A stretch of DNA of 64,000 nucleotides from Pseudarthrobacter sulfonivorans (GTDB lineage Bacteria > Actinomycetota > Actinomycetes > Actinomycetales > Micrococcaceae). The notes below the pieces were generated by a model. That model made no database searches and was not told where the DNA came from. It saw only the letters and a list, made by a program, of their open reading frames with translations. Positions 29,541-38,750 of the stretch are shown here, one piece after another. Made by a program: the position numbers and the translations under genes. Position 1 is the stretch's first letter; every line of letters begins with the position of its first letter. The stretch spans positions 1 to 64,000 of the forward strand of contig NZ_JACXBW010000020.1 in the NCBI RefSeq assembly GCF_014712225.1. Direction: 5' to 3'.

Positions 29541-30251
29541 TCAGCGCTTCTCTGCCGTCCGGAGCACGTAGCCCACGCCGCGCTTGGTCTGGATCAGGGC
29601 AGGGGCTTCAGGATCGATGTCCACCTTGCGGCGCAGGTAGGAGATGTAGGACTCCACAATCGAGGCGTCGCCGTTGAAGTTGTACTCCCAGACGTGGTCA
29701 AGGATCTGGGACTTGGACAGTACGCGGTTGGGGTTCAGCATCAGGTACCGCAGGAGCTTGAACTCGGTGGGGGAGAGTTCGATGACGGTGCCGCCACGGC
29801 GCACCTCGTGGGCGTCGTCGTCGAGCTCCAGGTCATCAACACGGATGACGGCGTCGTCGTCCAGCAGCGGCTGGGTGCGGCGGAGGACGGCCCGGATGCG
29901 TGCCACCACCTCGTCCAGGCTGAAGGGCTTGGTGACGTAGTCGTCGCCGCCCACAGTGAGCCCGGTGACCTTGTCCTCGGTGTCGTCCTTCGCCGTCAGG
30001 AACAGGACGGGGAAGTGCTTGCCGGATGCCCGGAGTTTGCGGGTGACGGTGAACCCGTCCATGTCAGGCAGCATGACGTCCAGTACGGCCAGATCCGGTG
30101 CGTGCAGCTCGGCCGCGGCCAGGGCGTCCCGCCCGTTGGCAGCCGAAACCACCTCGAAACCGGCGAAGCGCAGGGATGTGGACAGAAGCTCGCGGATGTT
30201 GGGTTCATCGTCAACAACGAGGAGCTTGGCTTCGGGACCGGTCTTCTTCAT
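29541..30251 (-). CDS. OmpR-family response regulator
   Basis: A two-domain transcription factor of 236 residues. The receiver has the acidic pair D14/D15, phosphoacceptor D58 in LAVLDVMLPDMDG and K108 in VTKPF. The C-terminal winged helix is of the OmpR type (ELSPTEFKLLRYLMLNPNRVLSKSQILDHVWEYNFNGDASIVESYISYLRRKVD). The frame opens at 30605, but ATG 30251 is the natural start, overlapped by GGGAG. It precedes and is coupled to the histidine kinase gene. The XPB helicase gene ends 62 bases upstream on the same strand. Confidence 0.95.
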   Translation of the reverse strand: MKKTGPEAKLLVVDDEPNIRELLSTSLRFAGFEVVSAANGRDALAAAELHAPDLAVLDVMLPDMDGFTVTRKLRASGKHFPVLFLTAKDDTEDKVTGLTVGGDDYVTKPFSLDEVVARIRAVLRRTQPLLDDDAVIRVDDLELDDDAHEVRRGGTVIELSPTEFKLLRYLMLNPNRVLSKSQILDHVWEYNFNGDASIVESYISYLRRKVDIDPEAPALIQTKRGVGYVLRTAEKR

Positions 30252-30312
30252 ACTCCCATCATGCTCCCGGAATCTGTGAGTTTTCTGGATGGCAGATGTG
30301 TGTTGCATGAGC

Positions 30313-31956
30313 CTAGGCGGCACCCACATCCTTGGCGTCCATGATGCGGTAGGCATAGCCCTGTTCGGCGAGGAACCGCTGCCTCTTGGCTGCGAAATCC
30401 TGGTCCAGGGTGTCCCTGGCCACCAGTGAATAGAAGCGGGCTGCCCGGCCGTCCTTCTTGGGCCGGAGCAGGCGGCCCAGCCGCTGGGCTTCCTCCTGGC
30501 GGGATCCGAACGAACCCGATACCTGGATGGCAACCGAGGCCTCCGGCAGGTCGATGGAGAAGTTGGCCACCTTGGACACCACAAGAGTTTGAACGTCGCC
30601 CGCACGGAAGGCGTCGAAGAGCTTTTGCCGTTCCTTGACGGAGGTATCGCCCTTGATGACGGGCGCGTCCAGGCGCTCGCCGATCTCGTCCAGCTGGTCG
30701 ATGTACTGCCCGATCACCAGCAGCTGCTCGCCCTGGTGCCTGGCCACCAGCTGCTCCACGATCAGGGTCTTGGACTCCGACGTCGAACAGAGCCGGTACT
30801 TGTCGGCGTCCTCGGCCATGGCGTACGCCACGCGCTCGTCCCGGGGCAGGTCAACGCGGACCTCCACGCAGTCCGCGGGTGCGATGTAGCCCTGGGATTC
30901 GATGTCCTTCCAGGGCGCGTCGTACCGTTTGGGTCCGATGAGGCTGAAGACCTCGCCTTCACGGCCGTCCTCCCGGACCAGGGTGGCGGTCAGGCCCAGC
31001 CGGCGGCGGGCCTGGAGGTCGGCGGTCATGCGGAAGATGGGCGCCGGGAGCAGATGGACCTCGTCGTAGATGATCAGGCCCCAGTCGTGGCCGTCCACGA
31101 GCTCCAGGTGCGGGTAGAGGCCGCCGCGCTTGGTGGTGAGCACCTGGTACGTGGCGATGGTCACGGGCCGGACCTCCTTGACCGCGCCCGAGTACTCACC
31201 GATTTCGTCCTCCGTGAGGGAGGTCCGCTTGAGCAGTTCATCCTTCCACTGCCGGGCAGCCACCGTGTTGGTGACCAGGATCAGCGTGGTGGTGGAGCTG
31301 GTGGCCATGGCCGCGGCGCCCACCAGGGTCTTGCCGGCGCCGCAGGGGAGCACCACCACCCCGCTGCCGCCGGCCCAGAAATTCTCGGTGGCAAGCTGCT
31401 GGTAGGGACGCAGCTTCCAGCCGTCCTCGTTCAGGGCGATCAGGTGCGGCGTGCCGTCCACGTAGCCGGCCAGGTCCTCGGCCGGCCAGCCGATTTTCAG
31501 GAGCAGCTGTTTGAGCTGGCCCCGTTGGGAGGAATGGACCACGATGGTCTCGCCGTCGATCCGAGGCCCCAGCAAGGGTTGGATCTTCTTGGCCCGGATT
31601 ACCTCCTCCAGCACCGGGTAGTCGTCAGTGCGCATCACCAGGCCGTGCTGCGGATCCTTTTCAAGGCGGAGCCGGCCGTACCGGGACATGGTCTCTTCGA
31701 CGTCGATCAGCAGCGAATGCGGCACCGGGAACCTTGAGTACTTAAGCAGGGTGTCCAGGACCTTCTCGGCGTCCAGCCCGGCGGCGCGTGCGTTCCAGAG
31801 GCCCAGCGGCGTCAGCCGGTAGCTGTGCATGTGTTCCGGAGCCCGTTCCAGCTCGGCGAAGGGGGCGATCGCATGGCGTGCCTCGGTAGCCAGTTCGTGG
31901 TCCACTTCGAGCAGGATGGTCTTGTCGCTTTGGACAATCAGCGGGCCGTCGTTCAC
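30313..31956 (-). CDS. XPB-type DNA repair helicase
   Basis: A superfamily 2 DNA helicase of 547 residues, the bacterial form of XPB/Ssl2. An N-terminal damage-recognition-like region is followed by Walker A PCGAGKT (206-210 core), Walker B DEVH (298-301), the TATLVREDGRE motif and the C-terminal QRLGRLLRPK motif VI. GTG start with a clear AAGGAATT site. It lies 12 bases after a gene for a large helicase-associated protein, the standard actinobacterial arrangement. A role in nucleotide excision repair or transcription-coupled processes is inferred from the family. Confidence 0.95.
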   Translation of the reverse strand: MNDGPLIVQSDKTILLEVDHELATEARHAIAPFAELERAPEHMHSYRLTPLGLWNARAAGLDAEKVLDTLLKYSRFPVPHSLLIDVEETMSRYGRLRLEKDPQHGLVMRTDDYPVLEEVIRAKKIQPLLGPRIDGETIVVHSSQRGQLKQLLLKIGWPAEDLAGYVDGTPHLIALNEDGWKLRPYQQLATENFWAGGSGVVVLPCGAGKTLVGAAAMATSSTTTLILVTNTVAARQWKDELLKRTSLTEDEIGEYSGAVKEVRPVTIATYQVLTTKRGGLYPHLELVDGHDWGLIIYDEVHLLPAPIFRMTADLQARRRLGLTATLVREDGREGEVFSLIGPKRYDAPWKDIESQGYIAPADCVEVRVDLPRDERVAYAMAEDADKYRLCSTSESKTLIVEQLVARHQGEQLLVIGQYIDQLDEIGERLDAPVIKGDTSVKERQKLFDAFRAGDVQTLVVSKVANFSIDLPEASVAIQVSGSFGSRQEEAQRLGRLLRPKKDGRAARFYSLVARDTLDQDFAAKRQRFLAEQGYAYRIMDAKDVGAA

Positions 31957-31968
31957 GTGGGGAATTCC

Positions 31969-34482
31969 TTACTGGCGCAGATCCTCTGCGGCTTCGACAT
32001 CGATGATGCGGTGGATGGAGAGGACACGCTCGGTTTCCTTGGCCGGATCGAAGACCCTGACACGGCCGCCGCCTACGGAGAGGGGAACAACCGTTTCCAG
32101 GTTGGAATTCCCGTGGCTGTCCACCACGTTCATGCTCACCAGCTGCTTGAGCCGGATGGCCCGCTGCAGGGTCTCGAGGCCTAGCTGGGTGGCTGTTTCG
32201 CCGGAGCCAGGTGCGGTGGCTGGATGGCTGCCGTTGCCCTCTGCCCGGCCGTCAGCCCGGCCGTCCTGCCTGCCGTTCCGCAGGACAGCCAGCTGGGCGG
32301 CCACGTCCTCCTCCGCAGGCGCCGTGCGCGGCGCAGTGTAGACGGGCCGGGCGCTGCCGGCGGCGCCGGCGGTGCGCCGGAGCCGGACCAGTGCGGGCTC
32401 GGATTCCTCCACCGAGGGGGAGAAACCCAGTCCGCGCAGGACCTGGGCAGTTTCCCGGGGCGGGGCCGCCGAGATCAGCACGGTGGGTGCGATGCGGGCC
32501 AGCCCCAGGGCGGCCGCCCTCGATTCGGAGGCGAGTTCCAGGACCGCAGCCTCGTCATCGCTTTGGATAAAGCTGGCGGCTGTTCCCACCCGGAGGCGGC
32601 CGTGCCGGGACGCGGTGTCTTCCACGAGGTACTCGAGCGGCTGGGGCACGGCGGTGGCTGAATGTTCACGGAGGAAGCCCAGCAGGCTGGACGCGTCGTG
32701 CCCGGCGTCGAGCGCGCGCCTGATGGAGTTGGTGGAGAACCGATAGATGGTGGCGGGCCCCTGGCCTTCGGCGTCGGCCATCAACAGAAGCCTTTCACTC
32801 AGCTCCGGGGCCAGGTAGCCAGGGGCAACAGCCGTGAGGTCTGCCTGGAGCAGGACGTGGTTGAGCGCGGCTGGCAGGTGTTCGCCGAGGATGTTCAAGG
32901 CTTCGTCCGGGTTGTCGTCGGCGATGGCGCTGCCCAGCTGGCTCAAGGCGCCGGAGCCGATCAGTCCCAGCAATTCTGCTTCGGCCAGCACACCCCTGAT
33001 CAGGGAGCTGAACCGGCGCGCCATCCGGGGCTGTGCCCATTCGGCCCGTTGCAGGACGGCGGCCGCGTCCAGGACCGGGGCCGTGCCGTCCCCTGCACCC
33101 GCCTCGCGTGTGAGCTCGTTGAGTATCTCCAAAATCCGTTTCCTGACAACCGGGGCGTCGGGCCGCTGCGCCTCGGCGGAGAGGGCGTTGACGGTGGTTC
33201 CGGCCAGGCCCCGGTGCGCGGCGGAGGCGCCGGCGGGACCGCTGACGGGCTGCCCCACCAGCGAAGGCACTCGCTCGCTCGCGAGCCAGGCGTTGACCAG
33301 CCACAACCATTGCTCCTGCCGGGTGAGATCCAGCCATTCCAGCTGCGGCGGCTGCATCCACGTGGAGGAGTCAACATCCAGGCGCAGGAGGCCCGAAAGC
33401 GCGCTGAGCTCCAGCAGCAAGCCGGCCTGGTGCTGGTCGATGCGCACGGTTTCGGCCAGCCGCTTCATTTCGCGGACCCCCACTCCGCCGCTGCGCAACG
33501 TGGCCAACGGCTGTGCCCGGACCGCATGGAGGAGCTCGCCCACCAGCCGAAGTGTCTCGGCGATGGCACCCAGCGCTGCGTTCCGGCGCAGTGCAGCGGT
33601 GGTGCCGCCCAGCTCCGGAACCGGCGGCGCAAGAGCGAAATCGTTGATGATGGCACCGCCGCGCAGGGACAGCCCCACGCTGTGCGGCAGTTCCACGTGG
33701 GCGGCGTCCAGCGGGACGAGGAGTCCGCGCGCCAGCAGCCAGTCAACGGGCCCGACGTCGGCGCCCTGGTTCGTCACGGACGCTTTCCGTTGCGCCTGGG
33801 GCACGGCACCCATGGCCCAGTTACGGAATTTGGCGAGCAACGCCGTCGTCCGTTCCGGGGCTCCGGCCAAGGCCTGGGCGAGCGCCTCCGGCGAGGACGT
33901 CCAGTGCTGCAGCGCGAGCGCTGCCTCCATGGGCGTGGTGGCTTCCTGGATGGCGACCCCACTGCGGTGGAGCTCGGCAACGAGCTGGACGGCCCGCTGG
34001 GCGAACGCCGGCTGGAGCCGGACCAGCTCGGTGTAGCTGCGCCCCAGTCCGGCGGGATAGATGCCCACAACGTCCTTGAGGCAACCGACGGGCAGGTAGT
34101 AGCGCTGCCGGTGCCCTGACGCCGGCGTCCCGTGCGGCGGCTCGGCCCTGTGGACCAGTGCCAGCTCCTGGAGAGAGGCCAGGATGCGTTCCACGGCCGC
34201 CACTGTTGATCCGGCTATGAGCTTCCGAACGCCCGCGGCCGAGGCGCTGTGTTCAGTGTCCGTGTTGGTGCACAGATGGAGTGTCTCCAGCACCTGCATT
34301 TGGGGCCTGTTCAGCCGTTCCAGGGCGCGCTGGACGCTGACCCGGGCGCTGGCCCGTGCCGCCAACGCGGGGAAATCCGGGACCGGCGGGGACATCAGGT
34401 CCGGCCGCGCCGCAAAGAGGGCCCGCAGCGAGTCATCGCTGCGTGCCTCCAATTCTTTGCTGAGCGCGCGGATAAGGGACAT
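31969..34482 (-). CDS. helicase-associated (XPB N-terminal-like) protein
   Basis: A large soluble protein of 837 residues, regularly encoded next to actinobacterial XPB helicase and sharing its C-terminal helicase-associated domain (VLRGLGFSPSVEESEPALVRLRR; VVPLSVGGGRVRVFDPAKETERVLSIHRIIDV). Much of the middle is helical with winged-helix-like stretches. No ATPase motif is seen, so it is probably a partner or regulator of the helicase rather than an enzyme. ATG start at 34482, 12 bases before the XPB gene, so one operon. Confidence 0.85.
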   Translation of the reverse strand: MSLIRALSKELEARSDDSLRALFAARPDLMSPPVPDFPALAARASARVSVQRALERLNRPQMQVLETLHLCTNTDTEHSASAAGVRKLIAGSTVAAVERILASLQELALVHRAEPPHGTPASGHRQRYYLPVGCLKDVVGIYPAGLGRSYTELVRLQPAFAQRAVQLVAELHRSGVAIQEATTPMEAALALQHWTSSPEALAQALAGAPERTTALLAKFRNWAMGAVPQAQRKASVTNQGADVGPVDWLLARGLLVPLDAAHVELPHSVGLSLRGGAIINDFALAPPVPELGGTTAALRRNAALGAIAETLRLVGELLHAVRAQPLATLRSGGVGVREMKRLAETVRIDQHQAGLLLELSALSGLLRLDVDSSTWMQPPQLEWLDLTRQEQWLWLVNAWLASERVPSLVGQPVSGPAGASAAHRGLAGTTVNALSAEAQRPDAPVVRKRILEILNELTREAGAGDGTAPVLDAAAVLQRAEWAQPRMARRFSSLIRGVLAEAELLGLIGSGALSQLGSAIADDNPDEALNILGEHLPAALNHVLLQADLTAVAPGYLAPELSERLLLMADAEGQGPATIYRFSTNSIRRALDAGHDASSLLGFLREHSATAVPQPLEYLVEDTASRHGRLRVGTAASFIQSDDEAAVLELASESRAAALGLARIAPTVLISAAPPRETAQVLRGLGFSPSVEESEPALVRLRRTAGAAGSARPVYTAPRTAPAEEDVAAQLAVLRNGRQDGRADGRAEGNGSHPATAPGSGETATQLGLETLQRAIRLKQLVSMNVVDSHGNSNLETVVPLSVGGGRVRVFDPAKETERVLSIHRIIDVEAAEDLRQ

Positions 34483-34492
34483 CAGTCCAACG

Positions 34493-34726
34493 TTACAGCC
34501 CGCCGGACTTTCCCGCCCGGCGCCTGCCGGCCACGCTGTCCAGGACCAGGAAGAGCATGAGGAGGAAGGCCACCGGCAGTCCGTATAAAGCGGCGGACGT
34601 GACCCAGATCGGGGCGGCGATGCCCGCGAAGGCCAGGGCCATTACCGCCCCCACTGCCACGAGGGAAAGGACGGCAACTACCGCTGCAGAGATCATCAGT
34701 GGGCGCCGGTAACGCGAGGGTGTCAT
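34493..34726 (-). CDS. small two-helix membrane protein
   Basis: A 77-residue protein with two hydrophobic segments (ISAAVVAVLSLVAVGAVMALAFAGI, and ALYGLPVAFLLMLFLVLDSVAG), a basic N-terminus and a basic C-terminal tail (GRRRAGKSG). Both termini should face the cytoplasm. The frame opens at 34891, but the upstream residues are a proline/alanine-rich stretch unlike a real N-terminus. It lies 10 bases before the helicase-associated gene on the same strand. Function unknown; I do not recognise a family. Confidence 0.7.
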   Translation of the reverse strand: MTPSRYRRPLMISAAVVAVLSLVAVGAVMALAFAGIAAPIWVTSAALYGLPVAFLLMLFLVLDSVAGRRRAGKSGGL

Positions 34727-34985
34727 GCAGGTAACGCTAACAGGGCGGGCCGGCGCCGGCGCCAGTGGCCGTGGCCATCCGGCCGGCCGGGCAGGAGCCG
34801 CGGCGACGGGCGTGACAACGGGCGTGACGAAGGGCCGCTGAAAGCGGGAATCCGCCCCCGGCAGGATAACCTTGGGGGAACAGACCAACACGGTCCGTCG
34901 CTGTCATACCCTGAACCCGCATATCGGTGCGGATGCGGTGACTGCCGGCCGTGTCTCAAGACGCAGAACGAAGAAGGTTGATTAC

Positions 34986-35369
34986 GTGCCTACCGGCAAG
35001 GTCAAGTGGTATGACAAGGAAAAGGGTTTCGGGTTCCTCGCGGGCGAAGACGGGCAGGAAGTCTTCCTGCCCAAATCATCGCTGCCCGAGGGGGTCACGG
35101 AGCTGAAGGCGGGCACCCGCGTTGAGTTCGGCGTCGCCGACGGCCGGAAAGGCGCCCAGGCGCTTGGCCTGCGCGTCCTGGACAAGACCCCGTCCATCGC
35201 CAAGGCCAAGCGGCCCAACGCCCGGGACCTGGCACCGCTGGTGCAGGACCTGGTGAGTGTGCTGGACAACCTCTCCGGCACCCTGTCCGCGGGCAAGTAC
35301 CCGGAAGGCAACAAGGGCAAAGCCATCGCGGCGGCCCTGCGTAAGGTTGCCGACGAGCTGGACGTTTAG
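34986..35369 (+). CDS. CspA-like cold-shock protein with C-terminal extension
   Basis: A 127-residue protein whose first 65 residues are a cold-shock domain (PTGKVKWYDKEKGFGFL as RNP1 region, EVFLPKSSL in place of the usual VFVHxS). A helical extension of about 60 residues follows (LVQDLVSVLDNLSGTLSAGKYPEGNKGKAIAAALRKVADELDV). The histidine of RNP2 is replaced by leucine-proline, which may alter RNA binding. This longer form is usual in actinobacteria beside the DUF3027 gene, as here. GTG start; the reading frame upstream is unsupported. Confidence 0.9.
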   Translation: MPTGKVKWYDKEKGFGFLAGEDGQEVFLPKSSLPEGVTELKAGTRVEFGVADGRKGAQALGLRVLDKTPSIAKAKRPNARDLAPLVQDLVSVLDNLSGTLSAGKYPEGNKGKAIAAALRKVADELDV

Positions 35370-35378
35370 GCCTTGGCG

Positions 35379-35939
35379 ATGAACCCGGAAGCTGAACGGC
35401 CGGACACCACGGCAGGGGAGCCGGCACCCTCAAGCGAGCAGACGCCGTCCAGCGAGCAGGCACCGTCCAGCGCGGAGGCGCCGGCAGCTGAGCAGCCAGG
35501 CGTCAAACCTGAGCCCAAACGCCGGGCCGGCGTGCCCGTGTGGCGGATCGGCAAACCGGATGCGTTCCTCGCGGCCGCCGTCGACGTGGCGCGGGCCGCC
35601 GTCGAAGGCATCACTGCGCCCTCGGACATCGGGGCACACATCGCGGCCAAGAGCGAGGGCGACCGCCTCGTCACCCACCTTTTCGAATCCAAGCTGCCCG
35701 GCTACCAGGGCTGGCAGTGGTACGCCGTGGTGACCCGGAATTCCCGCTCGAAAGTGGTTACCGTCAGCGAACTGGGCCTCCTCCCGTCGGCGGACTCCAT
35801 CCTGTCCCCCGAATGGGTGCCGTGGGCCGAGCGCGTGCGCCCCGAAGATGCACAGGCCGTGGAGGAAGAACCAGCCGGCAATGACGAGCCGGACGCGGAC
35901 CAAGCCGGCGAAGCCGAACCTGCCGGCGAGGCTGACTAG
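35379..35939 (+). CDS. DUF3027 family protein
   Basis: A protein of about 186 residues with a disordered acidic Ser/Pro/Glu N-terminus, a conserved core and an acidic Glu/Ala-rich tail. The core matches DUF3027 (FLAAAVDVARAAVEGITAPSDIGAHIAAKSEGDRLVTHLFESKLPGYQGWQWYAVVTRN, then LGLLPSADSILSPEWVPWAERV). It lies 9 bases after the cold-shock gene and is likely co-transcribed. Its function is not known. A TTG two codons upstream (35373) is an alternative start. Confidence 0.9.
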   Translation: MNPEAERPDTTAGEPAPSSEQTPSSEQAPSSAEAPAAEQPGVKPEPKRRAGVPVWRIGKPDAFLAAAVDVARAAVEGITAPSDIGAHIAAKSEGDRLVTHLFESKLPGYQGWQWYAVVTRNSRSKVVTVSELGLLPSADSILSPEWVPWAERVRPEDAQAVEEEPAGNDEPDADQAGEAEPAGEAD

Positions 35940-35981
35940 GCAGTTGGTGACGCGCAGGGTTGAACAGCACGGAGGCCGGCA

Positions 35982-37304
35982 ATGATGTCCACCTTCAAAT
36001 CCCTGCACATCCTCAATTACCGGATCTGGTTCATTGGCGCGCTGGTTTCCAACATCGGAACCTGGATGCAGCGGACGGCCCAGGACTGGCTGGTGTTCGA
36101 CCACCTGACCGATCACGACGCAGGTGCCATGGGCATCACCATGGCCCTCCAGCTGGGACCCCAGCTTTTCCTGGCCCCCGTCGCCGGTCTCGTGGCGGAC
36201 CGTTACAGCCGCAAGCAGCTGCTCATCATGACCCAGTCGGTGATGGCCCTGCTGAGTACCGGACTGGGCGTCCTGGTGGTTCTCGGCGTCGGCCAGTTGT
36301 GGCATGTCTATGGCTTTGCCCTGCTGCTGGGCATGGTGTCCGCGCTGGATGCGCCGGTCCGCCAGACTTTCGTTTCTGAGCTGGTCCGCGACGACTATCT
36401 CCCGAACGCCGTCGCACTGAACAGCGCTTCCTTCAATGTGGCCCGCATGATCGGGCCCGCGGTGGCAGGCATCCTGACGGTGGCGGTCGGGCCCGGCTGG
36501 GTGTTCCTGATCAATACCGCCACATTCCTGGCGATGCTCCTGAGCCTGTGGAGGATCCCGACGGCGTCCTTGCGGCAGCTTCCCCGCGCGGCGCCCGGCA
36601 AAGGGCGTATCCGGGAGGGGCTGCGCTACGTGCGGTTCCGGCCCGACATCGTGGTGGTCCTGGTGGCCGTTTTCATCGTGGGAACCCTCGGGCTCAACTT
36701 CGTGCTGTTTATCGCTGCCATGGTGGGCACCGAATTCGGCCTGGACGCCGGCGCCTTCGGTCTGATGAATTCGATCATGGCGATCGGGTCCGTAACGGGC
36801 GCCCTCCTGTCCGCCGGCCGCGGCAAGCCCCGGTTGCGGATGATTTTCGGCGCCGCCGCTGCCTTCGGCGTGACCTCCGGACTGGCCGCACTGGCCCCGA
36901 ACTACTTCTGGTTCGGCGTTGCGCTGGTGCCGGTGGGGCTGTTTGCGATCACCATGATGACCAGCGCGAACGGTTACGTCCAGACCACCACCGATCCCGT
37001 CATGCGGGGCAGGGTGATGGCCCTGTACATGGCGATCTTCATGGGCGGCACACCCATCGGGGCGCCGCTGGTGGGGTGGGTGGCGAACGTCGCAGGGGGA
37101 CGCTGGTCCCTTGCCGTAGCGGCCGCCTCCGGGATCATCGCTGCCCTGATTGGCATGGTGTGGATCATCCGTGCCCGGCAGCTCCGGCTCACGTTCAACC
37201 GGCGGGCACGGGGCCTGCGCCACTTCGGCGTCGTCTCCCGGCTGGGGGACACAGCAAACGGCACCGCCCGGGACCAGAACCCGGACGACGCCGTCGAACG
37301 CTGA
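35982..37304 (+). CDS. MFS transporter, EntS/MFS_3 type
   Basis: A 12-helix exporter of 440 residues of the group that includes enterobactin exporter EntS. It begins FKSLHILNYRIWFIGALVSNIGTWMQRTAQDWLV, a hallmark of the group, with loop motif ADRYSRKQLLIM and the charged VSELVRDDYLPNAVALNSASFNVARMIGPAVAG block. GGAGG precedes two consecutive ATGs (35982, 35985). A C-terminal cytoplasmic tail of about 40 residues is basic then acidic. The substrate is unknown; export of siderophores or drugs is only a family possibility. Confidence 0.88.
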   Translation: MMSTFKSLHILNYRIWFIGALVSNIGTWMQRTAQDWLVFDHLTDHDAGAMGITMALQLGPQLFLAPVAGLVADRYSRKQLLIMTQSVMALLSTGLGVLVVLGVGQLWHVYGFALLLGMVSALDAPVRQTFVSELVRDDYLPNAVALNSASFNVARMIGPAVAGILTVAVGPGWVFLINTATFLAMLLSLWRIPTASLRQLPRAAPGKGRIREGLRYVRFRPDIVVVLVAVFIVGTLGLNFVLFIAAMVGTEFGLDAGAFGLMNSIMAIGSVTGALLSAGRGKPRLRMIFGAAAAFGVTSGLAALAPNYFWFGVALVPVGLFAITMMTSANGYVQTTTDPVMRGRVMALYMAIFMGGTPIGAPLVGWVANVAGGRWSLAVAAASGIIAALIGMVWIIRARQLRLTFNRRARGLRHFGVVSRLGDTANGTARDQNPDDAVER

Positions 37305-37342
37305 CGCCTGCGACTTACCCAGGCACGCGCGCCGCGCGCAAC

Positions 37343-38473
37343 TTACTTGCGCAGCGCGCCCACAACGTAGTCGATGCTTGCCAGCAGGGCGGAGACGTCG
37401 TCCGGCTCGATGGCAACGAAGGTGGCGATCCGGAGCTGGTTGCGGCCAAGCTTGCGGTACGGTTCGGTGTCCACCACGCCGTTGGCGCGCAGTACCTTGG
37501 CGATGGCCGCGGCGTCGATTGAGTCGTCGAAGTCGATGGTGGCGATGACGTTGGAGCGGTCCTCGGCCTTGGCCACGAACGGGGTGGCGTATTCGGATGC
37601 CTCGGCCCAGGTGTAGATCCGGCCGGCGGAGTCGGCAGTGCGCTTGCTGGCGAAGTCCAGCCCGCCGTTCCTGTTCAACCACTGCACCTGGGAATCCAGC
37701 GTCACCAGTGTTGAGAGCGAGGGCGTGTTGTACGTCTGGTTCAGCCTGGAGTTATCGATGGCCGTCTGCAGGTCCAGGAAGTCGGGGATCCAGCGGCCGC
37801 TGGCCTTGATCCTTGCGGCGCGTTCCAGCGCGGCGGGGGAGAACAGGCCGAGCCACAGGCCGCCGTCGGACGCAAAGTTCTTCTGCGGGGCGAAGTAGTA
37901 CACATCCGACTCGGCAACGTCCACGTCCAGCCCCCCGGCGGCGGACGTCGCGTCCACCAGGACCAGCGAGCCGGCATCGGTGCCCTCGACGCGCTTGACG
38001 GGAGCTGCAACGCCGGTGGACGTCTCGTTCTGCGGCCACGCGTAGACGTCAACGCCGGCCTCCGCCCGGGCGGCCGGGCGGGTGCCGGGCTCGGACTTGA
38101 TGATGGAGGAGGCCTCCAGGAAAGGCGCCTTGTTGGTGGCGGAGGCGAACTTGGAGCCGAACTCGCCGAACGACAGGTGCTGGGCCTTCTTCTCCACCAG
38201 GCCGAAGGCTGCGATGTCCCAGAACGCTGTGGAGCCGCCGACGCCCAGGACGACCTCGTAACCCTCCGGGGCGCGGAAGAACTGGCTGAGGCCCTCCCGG
38301 ACGGAACCTACGAGATTCTTGACGGGTGCCTGGCGGTGGGAAGTACCGAGGATGGTCCGGGACGCTGCTGAGAGGGCCTCAAGCTGCTCGGGCCTGACCT
38401 TGGAAGGTCCCGCGCCGAAGCGTCCGTCCTTGGGCAGGAGATCGGCAGGAATAGTGATGCTGGTTTCGCTCAC
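37343..38473 (-). CDS. serC: phosphoserine transaminase
   Basis: The PLP enzyme making 3-phosphoserine from 3-phosphohydroxypyruvate in serine biosynthesis. At 376 residues it is the actinobacterial form, with FGAGPSKVRPEQLEALSA at the start, ILGTSHRQAPVKNLV, and the PLP lysine in YYFAPQKNFASDGGLWLG. The reading frame extends to 38548, but the GTG at 38473 has a GGAG five bases ahead and starts at SETSITIPADLLP, the usual N-terminus. It is divergent from the DtxR-family gene. Confidence 0.95.
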   Translation of the reverse strand: MSETSITIPADLLPKDGRFGAGPSKVRPEQLEALSAASRTILGTSHRQAPVKNLVGSVREGLSQFFRAPEGYEVVLGVGGSTAFWDIAAFGLVEKKAQHLSFGEFGSKFASATNKAPFLEASSIIKSEPGTRPAARAEAGVDVYAWPQNETSTGVAAPVKRVEGTDAGSLVLVDATSAAGGLDVDVAESDVYYFAPQKNFASDGGLWLGLFSPAALERAARIKASGRWIPDFLDLQTAIDNSRLNQTYNTPSLSTLVTLDSQVQWLNRNGGLDFASKRTADSAGRIYTWAEASEYATPFVAKAEDRSNVIATIDFDDSIDAAAIAKVLRANGVVDTEPYRKLGRNQLRIATFVAIEPDDVSALLASIDYVVGALRK

Positions 38474-38750
38474 AAGGGCTCCAATTTCGGCATGGACTTG
38501 GTTGGTGTCCGGGACGGTGGGGTGGCCGGCAGTCAGCGGCGACTGCAACGAGGGCCGCTTTTATTCTGCCTGAAACCTTGGATCGGGCGGCAACCGGCAC
38601 CGTCATAGTCTGGTCAGTGAGACGATTGGCAGCCTCCGGCGATTATCCGGACAAATTCAAAATAGGCTAAGCTTTTTACTGGACCTCCCTGCGGCTTGAA
38701 CGCGATACGGTGGGTCAACGCAAGGTACTGTGCTCGAGGAGCTGAGCTGG

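Noticed and set aside
35430..37682. 750-codon minus-strand frame opposite DUF3027 and the MFS gene
   Set aside because: It crosses two well-supported genes and its translation is low-complexity His/Gly/Arg.
38655..38690. possible iron box upstream of the DtxR-family gene (AATAGGCTAAGC)
   Set aside because: Only one half-site resembles the consensus; the other half does not match.
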